The notes under the pieces were generated by a model. The model did no database searches. It was not told where the DNA came from and was given only the letters and a program-made list of their open reading frames with translations. This document shows, one piece after another, positions 1 to 13,200 of a stretch of 64,000 nucleotides of DNA (position 1 is its first letter; every line of letters begins with the position of its first letter). Origin of the DNA: Eublepharis macularius (lineage: Eukaryota; Chordata; Lepidosauria; Squamata; Eublepharidae); assembly GCF_028583425.1 (NCBI RefSeq), contig NC_072790.1:63512052-63576051 (forward strand). The letters run 5' to 3'. Position numbers and translations under genes: made by a program.

Positions 1-850
1 AAAGTATGTTCTTCTTTCAGACTTAAGTTGCATGTTCTGCAACAACAGACAAAACTTGACAAAAAAAACCCCTACCAAGAATAAGTATTTTGGGATGTGA
101 CAGTATCAGTGCCCCCAGTACTGATCTTCCCCAGATGTGCACTTGAAAGGGCAAAAGGGCAGAAGACTGGTATAATTCGTAAGTCTTCCACTTTCACCAG
201 CAGTAAAGCAAGAGGAATACGGGCAGATTCCCTCCTCCCATTGCAGACCTGAGCGCCCACATGTTCTGCACTTCCATGTTGTTTCCACTGACCCTCGGGG
301 AATGATTTTGCTGGCAGAACTGGCTGAAGTAGGTAAGGAAGATTTTACCTTTGGCCACTTGCACAATATTCCTTCTCTGCCTCCCTTTGTCCATCTGTCC
401 AAATGCCCTCCCTCAGTTTCTATAAACCCCTCACCACTTGTGCTAAGTAGGAACCATTCCTCTGTGTACAGTGGTGATCAGCCGGATGGTTCCCAGAAAG
501 ATGAATCATGATTCCCTCTTCACATTAGCCGAGTTGTTTAGCTTCAATGGCTTTAAAAGATTTCTGTTCATTTTCATTAAGAGCATGCTTGTACTTTGTA
601 TTCACAGCCTATGAGGATTTTTTTTCATCTTACATAAACAAGACATTTTATAGCATCTCTGACTAATGTTTAACGTAGAAATGTTTTCCACAGCAGAGAA
701 TGTTTTTTCCAGTTTCTGTTCAGACTGCTTTCTGAATCATGAAGGCTTCCGGCAGGAACACTGTAGATACATATTTTTGTAAAATTTCCATTCAATAATA
801 CATAAAATCCCATATAGAAAACCTGGAAGTCATCCTCTGTATATCCAAGA
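1..850. other. 5' flank of TINAG; promoter/5' UTR not resolved
   Basis: No exon or recognisable repeat can be supported here. The first coding ATG is at 851. Short AT-rich strings such as cataaaat near 800 could serve as a TATA-like element, and taatgtttaac near 663 resembles half of an HNF1 site, which would fit a kidney gene. Both are too short to call. Open frames on both strands between 72 and 511 resemble no protein I know. Confidence 0.4.
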
Positions 851-1223
851 ATGTGGTTGAAGACCTGGATTTTGATCTTATGTCACTTTGCTATTGTGGG
901 TTGCATAAAGGAGAAATTTGTCGCCGGAAATAATTTTCTGCTAAAAGACTCTCCTGCTGAAGATGGCAGTAATTCTGCAAGAGGGAGACCTGAAAGGGCA
1001 GTATCCAGAGGAGGCTACTGTAGACTACGAGGCTGCTGCCCAGGCAGGGATGATGGTTGCAACTTTCAATATAATGCAAGAAATGCCATATGTTACTGTG
1101 ATTCCTTCTGTACTTCAGGCTCTCCTGCTTCTATAGACTGCTGCCCTGATTTTTGGGTAACCTGCTTTGGACACCCTACCACGCAACCAGCAAACATAAG
1201 GACACGCCCATTACAGCAAGAGG
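851..1223 (+). CDS. TINAG: TINAG coding exon 1 (signal peptide and somatomedin-B-like domain)
   Basis: Encodes residues 1-124 and the first base of Gly125. The ATG at 851 opens a hydrophobic stretch (about residues 5-17) typical of a signal peptide, matching a secreted protein. Residues 54-105 hold the family's Cys cluster: [15 protein letters not shown], then ICYCDSFC, then DCCPD and a closing Cys105. This resembles the somatomedin-B-like pattern at the TINAG N-terminus. The gap between Cys87 and the Cys97-Cys98 pair is nine residues; I recall six in human TINAG, so there may be a three-residue insertion. The exon ends before GTAAGTA at 1224, a near-consensus donor, in phase 1. Reading on past this donor gives only 14 more residues to a stop at 1265. 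Confidence 0.93.
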
Positions 1224-4200
1224 GTAAGTATTCAAAACAGGGCTCCACTGCATTAGTCCAAGACTGAGGAGATACAAATCTTCTCTTTAAAACTATGGAG
1301 CAAATGCTACTATTCAGTATTAAATGCTTCTATTTAGTATTAAAATAGTTATAGGAACATGAAATTAAGTGCTGCAAAAGGGAATAATTTCCGAGCTGCA
1401 AAAATGCATTCTGTTATGTTGCATTTATTTTTTAGATTCTAGCATGGTTTTTAAAAAGAATTTTCTTGAATTGCTGTAAATTTTGAACTATTTGGCTTCA
1501 GGAAAATGCTTCCAGATTCCTCTCTTACATAAAACAATGATTATTTACTGAACTATATCTCTCTGCAAATGGCATCCTATATTTAATAGTGATGGCTGAT
1601 CCCATTGGGCAGATCAAAACATACGTGGGGTGTGTGTGTAACAACCCAGGGTATCTGTTTGCAGAAAAATATGAAAATAAAACAAAATGTGGGCTAAATT
1701 GCTTACTAAATACACAGCTAATCTGCTCATGCACAAACTTCAACTCAAGAAAATGCTAGAGGAAAAGGAAGAAAAAAAGGAGGGAAAGGTAGATGATTGT
1801 ACTGGGGAAGGAAGGTGTGGAGAGAGGGCTGAAATGGGAGAGAAATATGTGATTATGTGGATGGCTGCGGGGGGATGGGCAATTGGACAGATGAAGAAGA
1901 GAGGATAAAAAGGAAAGTTTGATGGGAAGAAGCTGGAAAGGGACTATCAGATGGATGAATGTGTGGGGAGCAAAATTAGGGGAGGTGGGTGGTGGGAGAG
2001 GAATAAAATGGAAAGTTGGCCAGGAGTCAGGATGAGCTGGGTAAATAGGGAAATAGGGAGCAAGGGAAGGGAAATATACAATCAGGGATACCTGAGCTCC
2101 CTTAAGGAGGGGGATGGGGGGGTTCCTCCTTCTGCCCGACTCCTCGTTGGTCTTCCACTCATAGATCTCTTTTTTTTCCTGTGGTCTTCCTGGAATCAGT
2201 GCCAGCCACTAACCAAAATTGATTAGTGCCCAAATCAAATTGTTAGATTTAGTTAAAAATCTAATACTTTTTATTATGGAGACTTGGCTAGATGAGACTG
2301 GGGGTATAAATTTGACCCAGCTCTGCCCTTCGGGTTTCTTTATGTAGCAGGCTAAGCCACGGAGATAGGGAGGTGGTCTAACATGATTCTATCCATCTGT
2401 CAATATATCTATTATCTCCTCACACTCCACCAGTTTTGAGTGTACTTCTGAGGGTGGGGGACCAGGACAGAGTAGGGATTCTGCTGGTGTACTATTCATC
2501 CCACTGCCCAGTCATTTCTCTTCTGGTGCTGGCTGAGCTGGTCTTGGGAGTGTGGGTGGAGACACTGGGACTTACGGTCCTGGGTGACTTTAACATCCGT
2601 GCCAAGACCAAGTTGTCAGGAGTAACTCAGGATTTCGTGGCCTCCATGATGGCTACGTGACTGTCCCAAGTAATTATTGGTCCATGCACTTAGTGGGACA
2701 CACATCTAATTGGGTCTATTATACAGATGGGGAGGGTGGTCTGGAGGTGGGGGAGGTAAAATTTACTCCCTTACCATGGTCAGATCATTCCCTGATAAAG
2801 TTTAGACTTGCGGCTTCCTCTTCCCACCGCAGGGGTAATGAACCCAGTAAGCCAGTCTGCCCCAGTCTGCCCCAGATGCCTGATGTATCCTGATAGATTC
2901 CAGTTTGAGCTTGGGATTTCCCCACCTTGGCTACTGATGATTCTGTCAACGCCCTGATGTTCTCTGGAATAGGGAAATGGCCTAGGCTATTGACACAATT
3001 GCCCCTAAGCACCCTTCCCTCTCCCAGAGAGAGCCAAGCTGTCTCCCTGGTTCAAGGGGAAACTGATGGTGATGAAATGGGAAGGATGATGGCTAGAGCA
3101 CCACTGGCAGAAAACTCTGAGCAAGACTGATTGAACACAGCATAGAGCCCATATTAGAGCCTATTCTATGGTGGTGATGGTCGAGAAAAGGCAATATTTC
3201 TCAACCGCTATTGCATCTGCATGTAATCGGCCAGTTGAGTTGCTTTGTGTGGTTGCTTTGTGTGGTTCGAGGGATTTTACTTCATGGCCCCATGGAATTG
3301 GACTGTGACCACATGGCAGCCCGCTGTGATCAATTTGCTACTTGCTTTGCAAACAAAATCTCCAAGACTCACTCTGAGTTAGATGCACTTCTGGCATCTG
3401 CTTGTCCCATTTATATGGCTACCTTTCAGCTACTGGAGCCCAAGGATGTGGACAAGATCCCTGCAGGGGTGAGACCTACCCCCTGTGTTTTCGACCCTTG
3501 CCCATCCTGGCTGATAAAAGCTGACAGAGGGGGACTGGCCAACAGGATAAGGGGAATGATAAGTGCTTCTTTGTAAGCAGGAATTGTGCCTGCCATGCTC
3601 AAGGAGTGCTGAAAAAACCTTCCCTGAGCCCTACTGTGTTGGAGAACCTCTGGCCAGTCTTCAATCTACCATTCTTGAGCAAAGTGTTAGAACAGGTGAT
3701 TGTTTCTCAGCTCCAGTGGCTCTTGGAAGAAACTGATTTCCTACACCCATTTCACTCCAGTGTCAGGCTGGAATTTGGAACAGAGCTTTGGTCTCTGAGA
3801 ACTAGACAGGGGGAATGTGACCCTGCTAGTCCTGCTGGATCTCACAGCCTTCGACACCATTGACCATGATATCCTACTGAGTCGCCTCTCGGCTCTGGGA
3901 CCAAGGGGCACCATGTTATAGTAGTACAAATCCTATCTGGGTGATCGGTCTCAGAAGGTGGTATTGGACTCCTGGTATGCTTCATGGCCATTGGTCTATG
4001 AAGTTTGACAGAGCTTTATGTTATCCCCCATGCTATTTAATATTTACATGAATCTCTGGGAGAGGTCATCAGGAAGTTTGGGCTGTAATGTCACTAATAG
4101 GCAGATAATTCCTAGCTCTACCTTTCATTTCCATTTAATTTTGAGGATGCTACTGACACTGAAGTCAGTAATGGACTGAATGAGGGTGAACAAGCTAAAG

Positions 4201-7200
4201 CTTAACCCTGACAAGACAAAGGTTCTCTGGGTTAGTACAAAGGCTGACCTGTGATGTGAGATCTCTCTAGTCTTGGACTGGACTACGCTCCCCCTTGAAA
4301 AGTCAAGTTTGCAGTTTAAGAGTACTACTTGCACAGCAGTCACCTTAGCAAGTCAGAGGGTTGTGGTGGTTTGGACTGCATTTGCCCAGCTTTGGCTGGT
4401 GTGTCAGCTGTGCCAGTTTATGGTTTAGTTAGATCAAACCTCAGTGATCCATTCCTTAATTGCATCTTGCCTGGATTATTGCAATGCACTCTACTTGAAA
4501 CTACCCTTGAAGAGTGCTTGGAAGCTGCAGTCAGTGCAGAATGCTCTGGCTAGACTGCTGGTTGAGGAGAATACAGATATTACAGCAATTATACTGGCTA
4601 CCAATTCACCCCTGAGCCCAATTCAAGGTGTTGGTTCTGTCCTTCAAAGCCCTGCCTGGCTTTTGACCAGGGTATCTGACTTCTCCCATACATTCCTGCT
4701 TGGGAGCAAAGATCACCAGGAGAAGCCCTCTTGACTGTCTTGTCAAGTAAAGAAGCTCACCTAGTGGGTTTGCAAGAGAGGGCCTTTCCAGTGGCAGCCC
4801 TATGATTATGGAACAACCTTTCCAGGGAGGTGCGCTGGCCCCCTCACACTCTATCTACAGGAGGCAGTTGAAGACTTTTGAAAATTTAGGTTGGCTTCCG
4901 CATAGCCACTTTTTCATGTATGGGTAGTTTTTAATGTGTGTTTTAAATGTAATTTTATATTTGTTTTTAGTTTAAATTTTAAGCTACCTAAAAGCAAATG
5001 GCTGCCTAAAGCTGAGCTCTGTCTCACCCTGAGCCCTTTAAACAACCTAACAACTGTAAAATGAATGCTATGAACAAACAAACAACAGAAAAGAAGAAAG
5101 CAAACAGTAAGGCTGCTAAAAAGCTTCAAGATTTTTTCCTGGTCTCCCAAACACCAGCAGTAGAAATCAGAGCTGAAAAAGACACACTCAAAATGGCTGC
5201 CGAGGAAAGCAGAGTAAGTAACTCTTCATCAGACTTAAGCTTACCAGCCTTACTTCAAGCTATGGAGTCTAATATCCTTCAAAAAATTTCCAATTTAACA
5301 GAGCAAATTGCAGAAATTAAAATAGACATTAACAAAGCAGGGCTAAAAGCTGAAAATGCAATGGATCTTAGCATTGCCTTGCAAAGAGATGTGCAAGACT
5401 TACAAAAAGAGAATGACCACATGCAAAATAGAATTCAAACCCTTGAACTTGCAAACCATCAGCAGAACTTAAAATTTAGAGGGATTGAAGAATCTGAAAT
5501 AATAAATGCAGATTTAATCTCTTTCCTCTCTAACTGGCTAGCCACATGCCTTCAATTAGAAGAGGGCATCAGCCCTCTAATTTCCAAAGCGTATTGCCTT
5601 GGCTACCCTAATCATCCCAAAAGGAGAAGTCCCAGGGATGTTGTAGCGACATTTGTCGATTGGAGGACAAGAAAACAAATCTTGGAGGTGGCAAGATCAC
5701 AAAACACGTTTACATACAAAGGAGCTTCTATCCTGGTGTTAACTGATCTGCCAAAGGACATTTTAAATAAAAGAAAGGAACTTAAACCAGTAACGGAGGC
5801 CTTAAGGAAAGCTAAAATCAACTATAGATGGATAAACTTTACTAAACTCCAAGTAAAACAACAAGGAGAGACCTACACAGCAGACGACCAAGAGACTGGA
5901 TTATGCCTGTTACAGAGCATTAACCTGGAACTGCCTATGGAGTTAGACAACATATCTAACAAAAGAAAGAGATCATATCCTTCAACTCCACAAAAAGGAA
6001 GCAAGATACCGATTAGGCACAACTAAAGTCTCAAACTCTGCATTAGAAATAACAGAAGCTCTAATTCCAATGACTGAAACAAATGCCATTCATAGCATCA
6101 AAATATCAACAAAGGGTTCGGGGGGGGGGGCAGATTATAAGATACAGTAATATAATTAGCTTCCAAATTAGAATTACCCAGATATTCTGGAATTTTCCAG
6201 TAATTCAGGAGAGAAGTTTATCTCTTGAATTATAGAGGGTTATATAGGATAAGTTTCAGTTTCTTCCATTTTTTTTTTATTTTATTTTTTCCCCCTTTTG
6301 GCTTATTAATCGAATTCAAGTTAAACAGAAATTTATTGATAATAGGGATTGTTATTGTTCCTATATTATAGAGTGTTACTATTTTATATCAAATAATTAG
6401 TTATAAACAAAGTTTAGAGTTATAGAAGAGTTTTACTGTTATTAGAAAGTTATATTACTACAAGTTTATATTGTTACGTTACGGATATTAGAAGTATTAC
6501 TGTTTATAATACACAGTTAAGTATAATCAAAATTTAAAGTTATAACAAGTGCTGTATTGTCATCAGAAAATTGTCTTATCGTTCAGATTTTATATACTAA
6601 ATAGCATTACTGTTACCAAAAAAAAAAAAGCTACCTTGAGCTCCTCTAGATAAAAAGTTGTCTAATAGATGTCTTAAATAATAATAAAAAATAATTTAAA
6701 AATGCAGTGATGGTACAAAGCTGCAATTACAGTCTTCATTTGAAAGTTGCTCCATTGTGGTGTGTATTGAAAGCATTTTCCTGCACTTTTGACACTTTGA
6801 AGGGTGAAAAGAGTTTCACCATCTGGAGGTGCATCTCCACTTCAACACCGTTATTAGAGAGGTGTTTGCATCAGACCTGAGGAATAATCATTAGTATCTT
6901 TCTTGTCAGTTTCAACAGTGAGGTTTAATTTTCAGTGAAGAAGTTGGCTTTAACATCTTAACTTTGAGTTGCGACATGGAAAAAGTTTTTGAAGCTTGGA
7001 GGTGCAGAGTTCAAATTGTTTTTTTTATTGGATTAGATTATAATATCATTCAGTACATTCATTACCCCCTTGTAAGTCTATTTCTAACCCCCTCCCTTTC
7101 CTCCCCCCTTTTTAGTTGACTTCCAACAGTTTTCCAACCCTTAGTCTATTTTATTACTTAATTACTTAATATCTCATATACCCTGTTCAACACACACTTA

Positions 7201-10200
7201 ATACTCTTTTCTCTAAGCTTATTAAATCTCTACTAAAAATATCTCTATATCTCTATGGTACAAGTTTCCCTTTAAATACCTGAGGTGCAGAGTTCAAATT
7301 GGAAGATCATTAAGAGCATTAAAAAAAAGTTAGCAGGAAACATTTTCACAATCCGACTTTTCCTTTCATTTAGTACTTTCCCAAGGAATGGTGATCCCTG
7401 TAAAGTACAAATTGAATTTGGCTCATTACAGTTAAATAGCTGCAAAACACCATCATCTCACTTCGCTGGCAAAAAGTCCTCTTTGCCAAAAAAAGCCAGT
7501 GGAGGGTGCTTAATTGTAACCAATGATGAAGTTTCTCTAATTAGAGTTGGTGCGTGTCAGGACAACTCACATCTAGGCTATCGGTTGTAGAATCCAATGA
7601 GCAACTTTCCCTCCCCGCCTTCTTTTCTTCATGGAGGTTGGTTTTATGAACTTCTGTATACAATTTGCTAAAGATATCGAATATGTGACTATAGACTATG
7701 TTCTCACAATGAAACTGGTTTCTCCTTCTAAAAATGGGGTATTTCCCACTACATGACATATTTGTAATATTGTTGCAATTGTAATTCTGTACAACAAGGA
7801 ACTCGCTTTAGGTGTTTTATGCTCCCATGGAATGCACACCAACCTTGATGCAGCTAAGAAGGGGATGGGTCTTGACAATACCACCTGAGAACCTTATATA
7901 CTTCTCTTTGAATTCCATGATTGAAGAAAACCAGGATTCAACTGTAATAAATAAACAAAAAAACTGTAGCATCAAACCAACTAAAATTAACTGTGAGTGA
8001 GGTCAGATTGTCAATATGATACTGGTGATACGAAAGAGCTCGTTTGTGGGACTTGACACTCATATTGCCTGCTTTCTATAAACTGAGCCGCCACTCATGG
8101 GAAGCAGCTTCATATGCTTACTAAGAAAACCAGAGGGTGATATACCAGTGTGCTAAATAAGCATGCATAGTCCAGTTGCTGGGCAAGGTAGGTGCTTTGG
8201 CTTCACCAGTATCCTATTGAAGTCAGGTCACGGGATGCAAACCTAAGCACATTTTCTAGGGATTCGCAATGCAGTCCTAAACAGACTTACACCCTTCTAA
8301 ATCCATTGACTTTAATGGACTCAGAAGCATGTAACTCTGCTTAGGATGGCACTGCATGTCACATTAAACTCAGGGGAACCTAGTTCTAAGTAAACATGCT
8401 TTGGATTACATCGTGCATGCCTGTGGAAACTAATGGAGCAAGTTTGTCATGACTACCCTAAGTGACTTTCGGTGGGACTTAGAGAGATAACCTAGGTGGA
8501 ATTACATCCCTATAAGCGTCAATGGAAGGATGTAACTCTGCTAGGATGAGACTGTAAGTCAGAGCTAAAGTGTTGCTAATTTTATATATTTGCTTCATTC
8601 AATTTTTTTTCAGATCTAATGATGCTTGAATGCTCTATGTAAGTTGAAGTACAGAGCATAAACACTTCAAGCAAACAAACAAGGAATCATTAAAGCTTTG
8701 TAGAAATGTGAATAATTATACTGGAAGAAGACTAACTGGAAAACAGTAATTACAAGGACCGTTTAGGGCATTTATTTTGAAAACCGCAAATTTTAAAAAT
8801 CACTGAACGGTGCACTACTTAGGCACAAACAAGATTTTAAAAAATGTTTCCTCTGTCTTTAGGCATATTTTTATAGTTGCTCATAGCAAGCTTATTATTA
8901 CCTCCTGTTCACACATATATGTGTTACGTTGGCAGGTTGTACCAAAGGTGGTCACCGTTATGGAGAAGGGGCAATCTTTAAAGACAACTGCAACTCCTGG
9001 TAATAGCCAAGAGAGAAACAAAGGAAACTTCTTCAGTTTAAAGAAGCTTGGCAGATGACTCTAATAATGACTTGAATGAATGACAGATACATACTTACAG
9101 AGATTGCCAGCTCAATTGTCTACTGGCTAAGCGAGGGGTGCCCATGACTTCTGCATACACATGCACGTGCATACCTCTGCTGACCAATCCTCAGGTCGCT
9201 TTTAATCTGAGCTGGTGTTGCTTAGGTTGGGGATTCTGCTCCTTGCATCATCAAATATTTACTCTAGTCTAAGTGGATGATGAGGATTTGAAGGGATGCT
9301 GGATTGCTCTGTGCCGAAGTAATTTTGTGCATTTTCTTGGCAAACAGTATATGCTGCTGATTTGAGTATTTGGCATAGCTTCCTTTCCTTCAGTTATTCT
9401 CCTTGCAAGATAAGCATAGGGAAACTTGCTAGCCAGCCTAAAGGAAAGAGCTCATTAACAATTGCTTAATGAAATCCACGGCACTGTTTTGAATAGAATA
9501 TTGATTAGGGGTTTATCACCATTGGCATCCTGAGTAAACAAACACCATCAATGGATGGTCAGTTTAAGGTCTGATTAGACTATACATTAAATATGAGACA
9601 CGTGGAACTGGCAATACGACAAGCCCAACTCCTGCAGTCAATTTCTGCTGGCAAAAGAGTGGCAGGTGGAAGGGAAGTAGTAATGATGCTCTCCCTCCTC
9701 CATTTTAAAGTGAGAGTCTGGTCAGGTTGGGGTTTCAACTTGCATTTCTTGTATCATCTAATCAGACTTTTATTACAGTTTTGTTTCTTGAATCCTAGAT
9801 TTTATCTTTATGTATTTAACAAAGGTTAAAAAGCAGAATATTGATGAAGTAAATAAATTAAAATTAAAAATCTCCCGGCTGGCCTATGCAAAAAAAAGTT
9901 CAGGCAGATCTAACTGTCATAATACAATATAACTCAATCAAAATAGACATCAATGTAGGAAACAATTTTAGATTCATAATAGTAGTAGATTGCATTGAAA
10001 CCTAGGTCCTTTTTGCACTTATGGTTTAAACTGCCATTTATGAGTATTTACTGCAATGGCTTCGGCACGGCACTCCCACATTCCACACTGTCCGAGGCAG
10101 TTTTGATTTGGTGTCTTGTTTTTCATTTAGACAAGCTTTGAAGCCTTGGTGCAGTTTCGGGCTTTGGGGACTTTGCAATTTACCTCACACTTCTTTTTCT

Positions 10201-13200
10201 TTAACTTTGAGCAGGTGTAGTCACGTTGCAATGATGGGACCCACCCATCCCCATTTGATGATTAGGCTGTCCCCTGCCCACTGGAAAGGCAACTGGTGGT
10301 GTTCTGGGGGAAAACATGTAGTTTTCATGCTTGTTCTATTCTCTCTTTTTTTAAAAGCCAAGCCAGGAAAGAGTTAAATGCTACTGTTTCATCCCCACCT
10401 GGCAGCTTCCCTGCCGCTGTGTTTCCAAAGGGCTGTGCAAAATGCTTGTTTTTTGTTTGTTTGTTTTGTCTTTGGCAAAGCCTGAAACATGCCTGGGAGG
10501 GAAAAGCAGCCATTTAATCCTTTCCTGGCTTTTAAAGCCAGGAGCAATGCGCAGTAATGTTACAATTGTTTCAATGTTACAACCTATTCTTGCCTTTGGA
10601 AAAAAAGAGAGTGTACGCATACCCCAGGGAGGAAGGGAAAAGCAGCTCTTTAACCCTTCCTTGGATTTTAAAGCCAGCAGGGAATAAGCTGCAACATTAG
10701 GAATCATTCCTAGTTTTAAAAAAATAAATAAGAGAGTGCCTGCATATCTGGGAGGAAGGAAGCCAATGGAGAAGCAGCCTTACGGTTGTTACCTTGCTTT
10801 ACTGATAAAAATGGTGGGAAAAGAGTTCTGAGAGCTGAGGAGGGTGAGAGTGGTTACTTCTGCACAGACCAATCAGCTCCTGGGGAAAAGGAGAGGGGAG
10901 AAGAGACGCAGAAGAGGAGTATAGAGTTTGCACTGGCATTAATTGGGTCAGATGCAACTTGGCAGCGCCTTCAAAATAAAATCGTGGTATGTCTGCAGGG
11001 GGAAACATTGGGGATACCGCAAACAAAAATTGGTTCCACATCCCATGACTACCTTGCAAGTGTGAACCTTCTGCAAACATGGGAAGCAGAATAGATACCG
11101 AAATGCTTTAAAGTTCCAGTGCAAAAAGGACCCTAGTTAAGCCAGACAAGAGGTAAAGCAGCTTCCTGAAAACCAAGACCAAGTAGTCTTGTGACCTACT
11201 GGAAGGGGGGGGGGTGCATCTAGACAATGCTATCACCTGCCTTACCTCTTGTACCACCCAACTGTGTTCTTAACATCATTAGATGATATTGGCATACAAA
11301 GGGCCATCTGGTTACTAATGCTCCCAGGGTGGTGGGGTAGGGGTTAAACTTATATAGGAGGAGGCATTTTCTGAAACACCCTAGAATGAAGCCCCTTAAA
11401 TGTCCAAAACAGCCAATTCAATTGTGCCTAGAAACCAAGTGGAATGAAGTTAAGACTAGGGATGTTCACTAAGAAAATTTCCATTTCAGTTTCAGTCCAG
11501 GGGTTCAGGAATCATTCTGTTCCAATACTAGTTTGTTCTGGCTGGGCCGGTGCCAGATCAGAACTGATCCATTTGGGTTTTTTTTTTCCATTTCAATCCA
11601 TTGCATTCATGTTGACCACACATATGCAATTACACACTGCAATTACATTTTCAAGGGGGGGGCACTCTGGGGCAGATGTTTTTGCACTTAACCAAAAACA
11701 CCATCAACCATTAGTCCCTCTCCTAGTCTAAACCATTGATCCGCTGAGTTTTTCCTCAAGTACAACAACAAACACACACATAACAGACCTGTAGAAGGCA
11801 AATGTTTGTGGGTGGAGTAGCTGGGAGTTCCCAAGCAGGACAGTGCTCCTACCCAGTGCAGTCCAGCAACTTTAAAAACAAGCCTGCTTCATATTCACTT
11901 TTTTCTTTTTCTATAGTGCCAATAATTTATTACCTTTGCATTCTGCTGTTGCCTGTTGGTTTCATATTTCCTTGTGCTTCACCCCCATAATGAGGGGCAA
12001 ATCCAAATCCTTCCTTTTTACACTCAGTGTATCACTGCAAATAGGGGGCATTCTTGCTGCCAATCTTCTCCATTGCCCAAGTGCAGGCAGGTAGACAAAA
12101 TGATTGGCTCAATTTCCCCCTCTCCCCACAGGTCTAAGTTTTCCTTTTGCTGTGGGGGCAGCCAGGATTGTTTTTTAAAGGGAGGAGTTACATATTTGTC
12201 AATTGACTCAGAAAAAGAGAGAGCCCTGAAAGACCATGGAAGGAATCCTAAACAATCCTACTCAGATGTAAATTCCATATTATTTAATTGTGCTTACTCC
12301 CAGGGAAGTCTCTTTAGAATTGCAGTATATGATTGAAGTCTCCCAGGGCTTTTATCAAGTTTGATTGATTGAACAGACCACTCCCCCCCCCCCACAGTGA
12401 TTCCAAGTGCCCTGACTTGGGGGGGGGGGGAGATCAGTGCCTGGGTAGTGATGCAAAACAATCCAAGATGCACCCCAGCAGGTCTACTCACATGTAAGTC
12501 CTATGTTATTAAATAGTACTTACTCCCAGGGAAGTGTCTTTCGAATTGTAGCCTATAATCAATGTCTCCCTTCCAAACATTTCTAAAGCTGATAGGAAGG
12601 GAAGGGTCTCCCCTTGCGAAGACTGGATTAGCAGAGAGAAAGACTCATTTCCCAGGTAGCTATGGGGTGGGTGTGGGTGGGGAGATGCACTCAGGCTACA
12701 CACATTGGTCTCATTCCCCCTCCCAGCCAACAGAGTTAATTAATAATGTAAGGTCCCTCTCCCCTTGGGATCCGATTGGCACTGTTCAGGAAAACAAGTG
12801 AGCCTAGTGCATGCCTGCAGCTGGAAGGAAAGGAATGAAACACGCAAACTTTTTGTTGGGAGAGACTCATAACAATTTAGTTTCCTGGATTTGGTTCAGC
12901 ATTCCAGAAGCTGATTTAATGAGCTGAACCAGAGAGTTCTGTGTATAATTTCGGCTCTTTTTTTCTGTTATGCACATCCCTAGTTAACACTATTAATGCA
13001 AATTCAATTTACTCCCTCTGGCTTATTCCCACAACCAAAAGAGCCACGCCCACTAGCATGTTCTAAACAAAGGGAAGTTTGACAGCCTTGCCAGCAGCTG
13101 ATCTAGAACATATTGTAGTTGTACATCCTGAAGGTTACCAATGTATACATAGTAAGTGGCCAGGACTCTGTTTCTAGGAGCAGCTTCAGCTCATATATCA

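Larger units (their letters stand above)
1224..8935 (+). other. TINAG: TINAG intron 1 (7.7 kb)
   Basis: Phase-1 intron with GTAAGT at the 5' end and GGCAG at the 3' end. It contains a purine-rich tract, an L2 LINE, a HAL1-like element nested in that LINE, an antisense LINE 3' fragment with a long target duplication, and a short foldback element, each listed separately. Between about 7300 and 8260 I see no recognisable gene or repeat. Confidence 0.85.

Noticed and set aside
660..850. TATA-like cataaaat and HNF1-like half site upstream of TINAG
   Set aside because: Too short and too common in AT-rich DNA to claim without transcription-start data.
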